A stretch of 64,000 nt of DNA from JAMXLO01 sp963812505. GTDB taxonomy: Bacteria > Pseudomonadota > Alphaproteobacteria > Acetobacterales > Acetobacteraceae. Each line of letters begins with the position of its first letter. Position 1 is the stretch's first letter. Location of the stretch: contig CAWEVM010000017.1 in assembly GCA_963812505.1 (NCBI GenBank), positions 186,001-250,000 on the forward strand, in the 5' to 3' direction. Made by a program: the position numbers and the translations under genes. Positions 55,994 through 63,998 of the stretch are shown in pieces. The notes below the pieces were generated by a model. It searched no databases. It was not told the DNA's origin and was given only the letters and a program-made list of their open reading frames with translations.

Positions 55994-56979
55994 CGCCGAT
56001 TGCTCCCCTCATCGAAGCGTTCCTCAATGAGACACTCACCCGCCAGCGAGGCGCCAGTCGGCATACCCGCAACTCATATGCCCTGAGCTTCCAGTTGCTC
56101 TTCGTGTTCGCTGCAAAGAGACTGAAGGTCTCGCCGTCGGCGCTGACGCTGGAGCAACTCGACGCTGGCCTCATCAGTGCCTTTCTGGAATATCTTGAGG
56201 ACAAGCGCAAAAACGCGCCGGTGACACGCAATGTCCGGCTGGCGGCCATCAAGTCCTTCTTCCACTTCCTCGAATACAGGCAGCCGGCAGCCCTGGAGCA
56301 TGTCCGCCGCGTCCTCGCCATCCCGTTCAAGAAGACGGATCGGCGTCTGGTCCCTTATCTTCTGCGGGAGGAGATCCAAGCGGTGCTCGACGCTCCGGAT
56401 CCCGCCACGCGCGATGGCATCCGCGACCGGGCCATGCTGCATCTGGCAGTTTGTGCGGGTCTGCGCGTGTCCGAGCTGACGGGGTTAAAGCTCGAGGACA
56501 TCGACCTGTCGTCGATGAGCATTCGTGTTCTGGGCAAGGGACGGCGGGAACGGGCGCTCCCCTTGTGGAAGACCACGGCCGCAGCCCTGCGCGCCTGGCT
56601 CGCCGTTCGCGGGCGCGTCGCAACACCTGAGGTGTTCGTCAACGCCCGGGGCGAGCCGCTGAGCCGATGGGGCTTCGCCTATCTGCTCAAACAGCATGCG
56701 GCAACCGCCGCTCGGGCGCATCCCGGCCTCGGCAAGAAACGCATCTCGCCGCACGTACTCAGGCACACATGCGCGATGATCATTCTGCAAGCAACACAGG
56801 ACATCCGTAAGGTGTCGCTGTGGTTGGGGCACGCCACTCTGACGACCACTGAAATCTACACGCGTGGCGATCCGACAGAGAAGCTCGACGCCATGGAATC
56901 GATCGTTCCACCACATCTGCGGCGCGGCGCGTTCCAGCCGTCCGACAGGCTGATCGCACTCCTCCAGCGTCCTTCGTAA
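55990..56979 (+). CDS. ritC: RIT tyrosine recombinase C
   Basis: 329 residues with an N-terminal SAM-like domain (RQRGASRHTRNSYALSFQLL), GLRVSELTGLKLEDIDLS (Arg), GKGRRERALPLW (Lys), SPHVLRHTCAMIILQATQ and HATLTTTEIYTRGDPTEK with the nucleophilic tyrosine. It closes the trio; the right inverted repeat lies 49 bases after its stop. Confidence 0.9.
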   Translation: MTPIAPLIEAFLNETLTRQRGASRHTRNSYALSFQLLFVFAAKRLKVSPSALTLEQLDAGLISAFLEYLEDKRKNAPVTRNVRLAAIKSFFHFLEYRQPAALEHVRRVLAIPFKKTDRRLVPYLLREEIQAVLDAPDPATRDGIRDRAMLHLAVCAGLRVSELTGLKLEDIDLSSMSIRVLGKGRRERALPLWKTTAAALRAWLAVRGRVATPEVFVNARGEPLSRWGFAYLLKQHAATAARAHPGLGKKRISPHVLRHTCAMIILQATQDIRKVSLWLGHATLTTTEIYTRGDPTEKLDAMESIVPPHLRRGAFQPSDRLIALLQRPS

Positions 56980-57028
56980 TGGTGAGCAGAATTGGCGGCG
57001 GCGGACACAAGAGCGCGATCAAGTCGCC

Positions 57029-57066
57029 GCCAGCTCCCCATTACCGGATCTGCCCATAAGGCAGCT
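57029..57066. repeat. Right terminal inverted repeat of the RIT element
   Basis: Thirty-eight bases that are the exact inverse of 53705-53742, ending CTGCCCATAAGGCAGCT. The last six bases overlap the start of the adjoining palindrome. Confidence 0.85.
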
Positions 57067-57089
57067 AATGGGCGTCGCCCATTAGCTGC
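57061..57089. repeat. 29-bp perfect palindrome at the right RIT end
   Basis: GCAGCTAATGGGCG is followed by one T and its exact inverse, CGCCCATTAGCTGC. The inner half is absent from the left end of the element. It may be a recombination crossover site or part of a core attachment sequence. Confidence 0.75.
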
Positions 57090-58088
57090 CGCAATCGGCA
57101 TTGCCCCAAATGCCAGAGCGCCGCTGCGCGCACCTGGCTGGCCGAGCGTGAAGCCGACCTGCTGCCGGTCGGCTACTTCCATGTCGTCTTCACGCTTCCC
57201 ACCGAGGTCGCAGACATCGCCCTGCAGAACAAGGCGATCGTCTACGATCTGCTGTTCCGCGCAGCGTCGGAGACGATGATGACGATCGCGGCTGACCCGA
57301 AGCACCTCGGCGCCCGCATCGGCATCACCGCCGTCCTCCACACCTGGGGATCAGCGATGACACACCATCCGCACATCCACATGATCGTGCCGGGCGGCGG
57401 CATCTCGCTCGACGGGCAGCGCTGGATATCTTCGCGTCCGGCCTTCCTCCTGCCGGTGCGGGTGCTGGGCGCGCTCTTCCGCCGCCTGTTCCTCACCCAG
57501 CTGATCGAACTCTATGAGGCTGGGCGACTTGCCTTCTTCGGCACCCAGGCAGGTCTCGCCGACCGCCGCCTGTTCCTGCGTCGCCTCGCCGCAGTCAGGA
57601 AGAAGCGGTTCGTGGTCTATGCCAAGCCGCCGTTCGCCGGCCCCGAGGCCGTGCTCGCCTATCTCGCGCGCTATACCCACCGGGTCGCCATCTCGAACCG
57701 GCGTCTGATTGCGTTCGACGAGACCGGCGTCACCTTCCGCTACAAGGACTACCGCCGCGACGGTGCCGAGCGGCAGCGCGTCATGACGCTCGCGCCGCAC
57801 GAGTTCATCCGCCGCTTCCTGCTCCACGTCCTGCCACGCGGCTTTCACCGCATCCGGCATTACGGCTTGCTCGCCAGTTCAGCACGCAAGGCCAGTATTG
57901 CGCGTGCCCGCGAGCTGCTTGGCGTCGCGCCCCCGCCAGAGCCTGTCGAATTGCCAGAGCCACTCGATCATCTCCCGCCCTGTCCCTGCTGCGGCGGGCG
58001 CATGTTCATCATCGAGACCTTCGAGCGATGGAGGCAATCCCGCGCGCCACCTCACGCATCTGCACCAACCGGGAGCGTCCCCTCGTGA

Positions 58089-58781
58089 CCCGGCACGCCT
58101 TGCGCTCATCTCACGCCGCAACACCGCCATTGCGACGAATGCGCCAATACACGCTCTTCGCCAAGATCAGCGCGACAGGACTGAATATGAGCCGTGGCCA
58201 GCTCCCGATCCACGCGCCGCCTGGCGAAAAATCTCACTCAACAAGTCCCCGCCGACGCCAGCGCCGAGCCGGTTTCGCCGTCACCACAACAGAGCAAAAC
58301 TTCAAATCCCCATAGACCATCGCCGCAGCCCCGCGGGTTCGTGCATGGGCGGTTTCCGTACGCCGGCCCCATGCCCTGACGCCAGACCTGTGATGGCCGG
58401 CATCCGAAAACCTTCACCGATAGCGGTCATCGGATCGGGCTGCTGGTATGAGACGAGACGCCATATCGTGGATGGCCAGGCAAACTACGTCGCAAAGGAT
58501 CCCAGCTGCACCCCACCGAGGAAAGTCATGGTGGGAGGGATTGAACTTGCCGCTCGGCCGCACAACACCTTCGCGCTGCCGCCACGTGGTGGACGATGCC
58601 GTAATCGGCATGCCGCACACGGCGATTGCGATGGTTTCGGCGCATTCAACTACGCCGAGGAGATTGACGGACGAAGTCATGGCGCGACCCCCCAGCGACG
58701 CCTGATCGACGCGATCCTGTCCGCAATCACCCAGCCCTTCCCGCCGGCAGAATCATTCTCTAACCGAGCTAGTTGCTCCTG
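58089..58781. other. Region between IS91 and IS630 elements, no clear gene
   Basis: A long plus-strand frame covers 57898-58803 but is a shadow of the transposase end and reads as proline/arginine-rich filler. No ribosome site or family match is seen. This stretch probably holds the right end of the IS91-family element. Confidence 0.4.
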
Positions 58782-59889
58782 TTACTCACCCGTCGGTAAT
58801 TAAGACGACATTCCTATTGTACTTTGCCACACCCGCTGGTATATCATCGACATGCGACGCGACGGGCGCAGTTTCGATCATCGGACGCTGGAAACCATTC
58901 GTTTGATGGCGGTCGAGCGGGTGCGGGATGGAGAACGCCCGTCATCGGTCATTGCCTCGTTCGGGTTCAACCGCACGACGATCTACCGATGGCTGGAAGT
59001 GGCCTCGAAGCCGGGAGTGGGACTGAGTGCGCTGCGATCTCGTCCGGCGACGGGACGGCCGCGCAGTCTGACACCGCGCCAGGAACAACAGGTGTTCCGT
59101 TGGATCAACGGCCGTGACCCACGTCAGTATGGCCTGGATTTCGGGTTGTGGACGCGGTCTTCGGTGGCTGAGCTGATCGAGCGGAACTTTTGCATTCGGC
59201 TTGGCGTAACCGCGGTGGGAGCCTTGCTGGCTAAGCTGGGGCTGACGCCGCAGAAGCCGCTGCAACGGGCGTATCAGCGTGATCCGGCAGCGATCGAGAC
59301 ATGGCAACGCGAGCAGTTCCCAGCGATTGCCCGGCAGGCCAAAGCATCCGGTGGCGAAGTCTACTTCTGGGATGAGTCAGGGTTCCGTGCCGATGCCGTG
59401 CACGGCAAGACCTGGGGCAGGAAGGGACAAACACCTGTGGTCGAGCGCCCCGGTCAGCGGCAATCGATTAGCGCCGCCTCGGCGGTGAACGCACGTGGGG
59501 CGTTCTGGTTATCTACCTACCAGGGCGGATTGAATGCGGAGCTATCGTCGCCCTGCTACGGAAGATGATGCGGCATCGCTCGAAACCTGTGCATCTGGTG
59601 ATCGACGGACTACCCGCACACAAGACGGCGCTGGTGAAGGCCTATGTCGCTTCCACCGATGGGATGCTGACGCTGCATTTCCTTCCCGGCTACGCTCCCG
59701 AGCTGAATCCGGATGAATTGGTATGGAGCCACATGAAACGCACCGGCGTAGCCCGTGCTCCGCTGCGCCGAGGCGAAAAGCTACGGGACAAGATCGAGGC
59801 GCAGCTCGCTGCGATCAAGCGCATGCCACAATTGGTCCGGTCATTCTTCCATGCACCCACTGTCTCCTATATTACCGACTGCTGAGTAA
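58782..59889 (+). mobile_element. IS630-family insertion sequence
   Basis: Imperfect terminal inverted repeats occur at both ends: TTACTCACCCGTCGGTAAT (58782) and, inverted, TTACTCAGCAGTCGGTAAT (ending 59889). One transposase gene fills the interior. A TA target duplication typical of IS630 cannot be shown unambiguously here. The right end abuts the C-terminal codons of a duplicated small secreted-protein gene. Confidence 0.78.
58852..59885 (+). pseudogene. IS630-family transposase, one-base frameshift
   Basis: The first frame (239 codons) has an N-terminal HTH (SSVIASFGFNRTTIYRWLEV) and the first catalytic Asp in VYFWDESGFRADAVHGKTW. The second frame (from 59565) has the second Asp in HLVIDGLPAHKTALVKAYV and the Glu in PELNPDELVWSHMKRTGVA. 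They join if one T is restored near 59545, where the family reads ...LFVALLRKMMRHRS. No slippery sequence suggests programmed shifting, so this is decay or a read error. All DDE residues are present. Confidence 0.85.
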
Positions 59890-59941
59890 GACCGCCGGCC
59901 GCAAGTGCTGGTTTGTCCTCGATGTGCAGCTTTGCGACTGA
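59888..59941 (+). pseudogene. C-terminal remnant of a small secreted-protein gene
   Basis: The last 18 codons (KTAGRKCWFVLDVQLCD and stop) closely match the end of the secreted protein at 50112-50384, which reads KTAGRKCWYVLDVQLCD. The 5' remainder is missing on the far side of the IS630 element. The insertion was probably accompanied by deletion. Confidence 0.65.
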
Positions 59942-60154
59942 CCTAACGGCCCGCAGCTTCTGCCGCCACCTCGCGTTCCATGGGCCGACTTACCATGACG
60001 CCCGAAGGGCGACACCGCGCACGCCGCGAAAGCGGCATAGTGCCCCCAAGTGCACGACCAGGAGAGCGAGGATCGCCGTAGCCGTAGTGCATTGGCGCAA
60101 ATCGCCAGCCCGGTTACTCTTAGACGAGCGAAGAAGGCAAAAGGGGAGCGCGCA

Positions 60155-60610
60155 ATGTCTCATCAGGAGACGCAAACGGGTGGCTGCCTGTGCGGCGCAG
60201 TCCGTTACGAAGCAACAGGAACTCCTGCGCTCAGTGCCATCTGTCATTGCCGCATGTGCCAGCGCGCGTCCGGTGCTCCTTTCATGGGATTGCTGTTTAT
60301 GCCGTCTGGCGCTGTGAAAGTGACCAAAGGCGAACCACATATCTACTGCTCATCTCCAACGTCTAACCGGCATTTCTGCCACGACTGCGGATCACCGCTA
60401 TTCTTTGAACGCCACACCCGTTCATTATCCGCGATCATGGTGGGCTCACTCGATGACCCGAACATCTTCAAACCAGAGATGCACGTGTGCCTAGAGAGCG
60501 CCATGACATGGCTGAACGTCCACGACGACGTGCCTCGCTATTCCCAGAAGCCTGAGGGAATGACGCCGCTAATCGATTACAATCCGGTGACCGGCAGCAT
60601 TGACGTATAA
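60155..60610 (+). CDS. GFA/CENP-V domain protein
   Basis: 151 residues. The zinc-binding cysteines of the GFA fold are visible: TGGCLCGAVRYEATG, SAICHCRMCQRASGAPFM and SNRHFCHDCGSPLFFE. GFA-domain proteins are related to glutathione-dependent formaldehyde-activating enzyme, but most members have no proven activity. AAGGGGAG precedes the ATG at 60155. It stands alone. Confidence 0.88.
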   Translation: MSHQETQTGGCLCGAVRYEATGTPALSAICHCRMCQRASGAPFMGLLFMPSGAVKVTKGEPHIYCSSPTSNRHFCHDCGSPLFFERHTRSLSAIMVGSLDDPNIFKPEMHVCLESAMTWLNVHDDVPRYSQKPEGMTPLIDYNPVTGSIDV

Positions 60611-60685
60611 CGGCCGCACGAAGCGTCGAATGCGCGGGTCGGGTGGTTCTGCGGTCCTAGACGAAAAGCCCTGGGGGAGTCGATC

Positions 60686-60868
60686 ATGATGGACTGGAGC
60701 CAGGACGATCGAAATGCCGACCCGGACTGGCAAACGGATTGGCACCGCGGACATGAGATCGGATCGCTGATCGTCGTCGGGCTCGCCTTGGTGACCGCCC
60801 TCAGCGTTCTCTTGTGTGGCTGGGAGACGCCGGTTGTAGCCGAGCTTTACCCAGAGTGGCCCTCATAA
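60686..60868 (+). CDS. Small membrane protein, unknown
   Basis: 60 residues. A hydrophilic, acidic N-terminus (MMDWSQDDRNADPDWQTDWH) is followed by one transmembrane helix (SLIVVGLALVTALSVLLCGW). GGGGGAG precedes the ATG. Function unknown. Confidence 0.6.
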   Translation: MMDWSQDDRNADPDWQTDWHRGHEIGSLIVVGLALVTALSVLLCGWETPVVAELYPEWPS

Positions 60869-60917
60869 CCTCAATTATGACGCAGGCAACCCAAGGCGCC
60901 GCCGGACGTTTCCGAGC

Positions 60918-61142
60918 ATGGGCCATTATCGCATTTACCAGCTCGATCCGTCCGACCACATAACGGCGGGGTTTTCCGTCGAGTGCGGATCGGACGCTGC
61001 GGCGCTGCGCGCAGCTCGCACACTCTTGGACCGGTCAATCGGGGTCGAAGTCTGGAAAAGTGCCAACCGCCTCGCCCATCTGAACCCAGAGGCCCGGCTG
61101 CTCTGGGATCAGCGGCGGAAAGCATGGTTGGCGTCCTGTTAG
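60918..61142 (+). CDS. Small conserved protein, unknown
   Basis: 74 residues, MGHYRIYQLDPSDHITAGFS then ECGSDAAALRAARTLLDRSI and GVEVWKSANRLAHLNPEARL. The composition is protein-like, and I recall similar small proteins in related genomes. No signal or membrane segment. Confidence 0.6.
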   Translation: MGHYRIYQLDPSDHITAGFSVECGSDAAALRAARTLLDRSIGVEVWKSANRLAHLNPEARLLWDQRRKAWLASC

Positions 61143-61507
61143 CGGTTGCAGCGCCACAACCTGCGGACGACTCCATAATGGCGATTATGTTGAGGGATCG
61201 AAAGTAATTCGGCGGTTGCCGGCAAATCACCGCGCCTTGGCTGGTCGCTCGCGGTCGATTCGACTGCTGTAATGTCAGTCATGCGAGCCGGCAGCGGCGC
61301 AATCATCACGTGCATCGGAGACGGAGCGTCACTGCCACCGGCGGCGATCCTTTGGTCGGCGATCCACGCCTGGGCGATTGCAAGCAGCCCCAGGACGGTG
61401 GCGGCGGTGCGGACTTCGCCGATTCCTGTCTGAAAAGCCGCGACTGTTGCCTCAACAAGCTCCGTCGCCTCCGCGAGGGTTGGAGGTGGCAGACGTTCAT
61501 AATTCAC
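61139..61507 (-). CDS. Possible small protein, low support
   Basis: A 122-codon frame from a GTG, reading NYERLPPPTLAEATELVEAT then VAAFQTGIGEVRTAATVLGL. The helix-forming N-terminal part looks protein-like, while the C-terminus overlaps the end of the plus-strand gene at 60918. The start has no good ribosome site. It could be real or a shadow. Confidence 0.35.
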   Translation of the reverse strand: MNYERLPPPTLAEATELVEATVAAFQTGIGEVRTAATVLGLLAIAQAWIADQRIAAGGSDAPSPMHVMIAPLPARMTDITAVESTASDQPRRGDLPATAELLSIPQHNRHYGVVRRLWRCNR

Positions 61508-61599
61508 GGGAGATTCCCAGCGATGTTGCTGGGGCCAAGGGGCAATAATTTGTATTTCGATGCAAGGAATTTGTGGCCAGACGCAATAGGGGAATCGTC

Positions 61600-61803
61600 A
61601 TGCCGTCCGATCACTCATCATCCGATTTCGACGACACCGCGTACGATCTACGCTCCCAGGCAATTCGGGCGCGCCTGTATGCGTGCCTGTTGGGACCTCA
61701 AGATAAGGCGTCTGAACGACTGCTTGCCTTGGCGGATGACCTGGAAACCAGAGCAGATGCCGCAGAGCGCGCTTCTATCGCCCCCTGCCTTATGCTCGCC
61801 TGA
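61600..61803 (+). CDS. Small acidic helical protein, unknown
   Basis: 67 residues, MPSDHSSSDFDDTAYDLRSQ then AIRARLYACLLGPQDKASER. AGGGGAAT lies in front of the ATG. The helix with ASERLLALADDLETRADAAE suggests a coiled or helical protein. Unknown function. Confidence 0.5.
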   Translation: MPSDHSSSDFDDTAYDLRSQAIRARLYACLLGPQDKASERLLALADDLETRADAAERASIAPCLMLA

Positions 61804-61854
61804 GCTTCATCGACGGCAGCAGCGATCAGCGATCGGACCGAGGAGGAAAGTTGC

Positions 61855-62049
61855 ATGTCCACGATGAGACCCGCGCCACTAACCAGTGCGGAGGCAGAGA
61901 TGAGCGCCAGCCATGCGGTGCTGGAGCTGGTACGCACCAATTCTGTGCTCAGTCTCCTGGTGTTTCAGCTACGTGAGGCGGGCAAGCCGTGGCGTGAGGT
62001 GAAGGCCGAGATCGAGGCCGAGATTTCCTGTCGCGCGCCCAGTCAATAA
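61855..62049 (+). CDS. Small helical protein, unknown
   Basis: 64 residues, MSTMRPAPLTSAEAEMSASH followed by AVLELVRTNSVLSLLVFQLR and a charged tail. The ribosome site GAGGAGGAAAG is strong. It lies 51 bases after the previous small gene, and the two may be co-transcribed. Confidence 0.6.
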   Translation: MSTMRPAPLTSAEAEMSASHAVLELVRTNSVLSLLVFQLREAGKPWREVKAEIEAEISCRAPSQ

Positions 62050-62307
62050 CGATACGCAATACTTTGGCTCTACCGCAGCGCTGAGCCAGGACCGGTCCGG
62101 TTGCCGCTGCCTCGGAGCGGACCGCCAGGGCAACCGGTCGGTTTCCTCCGGCCTAGCTCCATTGCATGCGGCATCCCGGCATCGGCTCATCGCGGCAACT
62201 CGGTCTCGATCATCGCCTGCTCACTCTCCGCGTCACGCTACTTGAGACTGTCCGCGCCATGGCCCTTGACCATATTCACGCGCTCCAGGGAGCCCGTTAG
62301 CGGAAGT

Positions 62308-62388
62308 TCAAGCGACGAGCGGCACCAGAGCCGCCCATGCAGCGACCAGACCAAGCGCCATCCCGGCAGCGGTGACATAAGCGCGCAT
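62308..62388 (-). CDS. 26-residue single-helix membrane peptide
   Basis: GGAGAGGACTG lies in front of an ATG that encodes MRAYVTAAGMALGLVAAWAA and LVPLVA then stop. The entire peptide is one hydrophobic helix. Such tiny genes are easily missed, and the ribosome site spacing is good. There is no further support. Confidence 0.4.
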   Translation of the reverse strand: MRAYVTAAGMALGLVAAWAALVPLVA

Positions 62389-62599
62389 CAGTCCTCTCCG
62401 TCTCACTCGGCCAAGGATAACGCGTGCGCGCGGCTGGTGCTGTGACTTGGGCTACAGCCCGGCCGAATTTTCGCTGTCGTCATCCCAGCCTGAGGACGCT
62501 ACTGCGCGGTGCATTCCGACATTCCCGGAGCTGGGCACAAAAAGAAGCCCCAGGTGTCCCGGGGCTGAGTTGGAGGAGAAAGACTTCAGCGGAAACAAA

Positions 62600-62625
62600 A
62601 AAGGCCGGCAGTGGTGCCGGCCTTT
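62600..62625 (-). terminator. Rho-independent terminator of the minus-strand secreted gene
   Basis: On the minus strand AAAGGCCGGCA pairs with TGCCGGCCTTT over a 4-base loop, followed by TTTTTTG. It lies 24 bases beyond the stop codon of the small secreted-protein gene. This is one of the clearest terminators in the window. Confidence 0.75.
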
Positions 62626-62648
62626 CCGCTTCACACTTTGCGTTCGGG

Positions 62649-62926
62649 TTAGCTGTTGCCGCCCTGGTTAGCGTTCGGCGGGAACAGCCAAGTGCCGTGG
62701 CTCGACTGGGTGCTGTAAACACCATATCCATGCGCCCCCTGCCCGTTCTGGGCCTGCTGGGTCGCCTGTCCACTCCGTGTATACGCCGGGGCGTTCGGCA
62801 CATCAGCCTGCGCTACGACGCCGGGAAGCTCGGTGAAGGTGTTGGCCGACGGCCGCCTTCGGCCATGGCCGGACCGATACTGGCGAAACTCAATGCTGCA
62901 ATGGCGGCGCGGAGCATGATCTTCAT
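62649..62926 (-). pseudogene. Small secreted protein with HGTWLFPP tail, one frameshift
   Basis: ATG 62926 follows GAGGAGAGA and gives a signal peptide MKIMLRAAIAALSFASIGPA ending near MA-EGG. That frame ends early. In the next frame it continues ANTFTELPGVVAQADVPNAP and ends QSSHGTWLFPPNANQGGNS. Restoring one base near 62850 would give a protein of about 92 residues. It shares its tail with the lipoprotein at 47856 and its first part with the remnant at 49850. Confidence 0.6.
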
Positions 62927-63049
62927 GGTCTCTCTCCTCATCTTCCGGCCTCGCTTGAGCGGGTCCGGGCTTTTTCAATCGTATCCTTTGCGATGGCGGG
63001 AACTTAGTCTCATGTGCAGGTTGAGTATAATTCGCCTAATTGGCAATTA

Positions 63050-63740
63050 ATTTATGCATATATTGCCGGAATTGGCCGCCTCGGATCAATCAACGAGCGG
63101 GGACCGGCGCGCTGACAGTGCCCGCCGCACGGAACGCATTGATTGGGCAGCACTCGGCCGCTCGCGCCGATCCCTCAATTCCACGCCAGATCGCTCACGG
63201 CCTCGGTCAGCGCGTCTCCATCGGGGCGTGAACCCGCGCGCGATCGGCGATGGCGATGATGGCCAAACACGGTTGAAGTGGCGCACCGCCTGCCCTGCCA
63301 GTCAGGTAGCCGGTCGGCGTGGCAAGTCTGGGGGACGGACCACGCCGGCCAACCCAGCCGCCGAGGTCCAGGGACAGCGGCCGGACTGCGAATATGGTCC
63401 CAGCCATGGTCCAGATTGAGACCAGCTTGGCGGAACAGCGGGTCAGTGGCGCACTCCTAGCCACCCGAATCACTGGCCCGATCCGCGGTCGCTGCGACAG
63501 CCAGGGCGATCCGGGCTCCCACACGGCGGCGGTTCGCTGAAGGATGTGCGTTAGCTCCTTTGGGCAGCGGACCGCCAGCTTGGCGGGCGTGCCGATCTCG
63601 CAGGGGCCCGACATGCGCAGGAAGCTTCGGCAGGGGACGTTCGGCCATTTGCGGTCGTCTGCTCCACTCACCCGTACTGACCTGAGCCATGCCACGCCGC
63701 TGCGAGGGCGGTCAGCCTCGGGCCGCCGCAACGTTCAACG
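63050..63740. other. Region with a broken copy of the RIGPVIR family
   Basis: Between about 63390 and 63540 the minus strand carries VWEPGSPWLSQRPRIGPVIR and, after a frame change, ATDPLFRQAGLNLDHGWDH, homologous to the piece at 51895. No intact gene, RNA or repeat is otherwise visible here. Confidence 0.4.
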
Positions 63741-63998
63741 TCACCCATTTGATGATTTCGCGCCTGGATTTACGACTCCGATATCGCCGGGCTTGGCAAC
63801 GTTTGGCATCGCCTCATTCGAAATTTCCTCAAACCGATATTTCCAGGCACCAACCTTCCCGAGATCCTCATCGTTTTTGCATAAGTCTGTGGCTGCAAAA
63901 ACGTCGTTGCCAACGCGCCAGTGAAGTTGCTGAAGCTGCGCCAACGTTCGCTCATGTTGAAGCAAACTTCCCTGCGTCTCGGCGAACGCATTGAGACC
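63741..63998 (-). CDS. Partial protein at the right edge, unknown
   Basis: An open minus-strand frame enters from the right edge and ends at TGA 63741. It reads NAFAETQGSLLQHERTLAQL then QQLHWRVGNDVFAATDLCKN and GAWKYRFEEISNEAMPNVAK. The N-terminus lies outside the window. Its composition is less GC-biased than overlapping frames and looks protein-like. No family is recognised. Confidence 0.45.
   Translation of the reverse strand, partial: GLNAFAETQGSLLQHERTLAQLQQLHWRVGNDVFAATDLCKNDEDLGKVGAWKYRFEEISNEAMPNVAKPGDIGVVNPGAKSSNG

Larger units (their letters stand above)
53711..57083. mobile_element. RIT (recombinase-in-trio) transposon, 3.37 kb
   Basis: Three consecutive tyrosine recombinase genes with overlapping starts and stops, enclosed by perfect 38-bp inverted repeats, match the RIT element family. 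The element lies within an IS91 transposase gene and is bounded by a 6-bp direct repeat AGCTGC (53705-53710 and 57084-57089). The right end carries an extra 29-bp palindrome not present on the left. All three recombinases appear intact, so the element may be active. Confidence 0.88.
53516..58088 (+). pseudogene. IS91-family transposase interrupted by a RIT element
   Basis: The 5' part (TTG start at 53516) ends ACEDCGHWRIAYNSC, part of the zinc-binding start of Y2-type IS91 transposases. The 3' part from 57090 in the same frame continues CRNRHCPKCQSAAARTWLAE and includes HTWGSAMTHHPHIHMIVPGG, VLAYLARYTHRVAISNRRLI and CPCCGGRMFII. Together about 397 residues, a typical length. A 3.37-kb RIT transposon separates the halves, so no full transposase can be made. 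The two parts match without loss or gain apart from a duplicated AGCTGC. Confidence 0.9.

Noticed and set aside
59540..59570. Programmed frameshift in the IS630 transposase
   Set aside because: No A6-type slippery run or downstream stimulatory structure is visible; a single lost T explains the break.
63207..63731. A 174-codon minus-strand gene
   Set aside because: It contains a recognisable fragment of the RIGPVIR family but the frame is disrupted relative to the other copy, so an intact gene is not supported.
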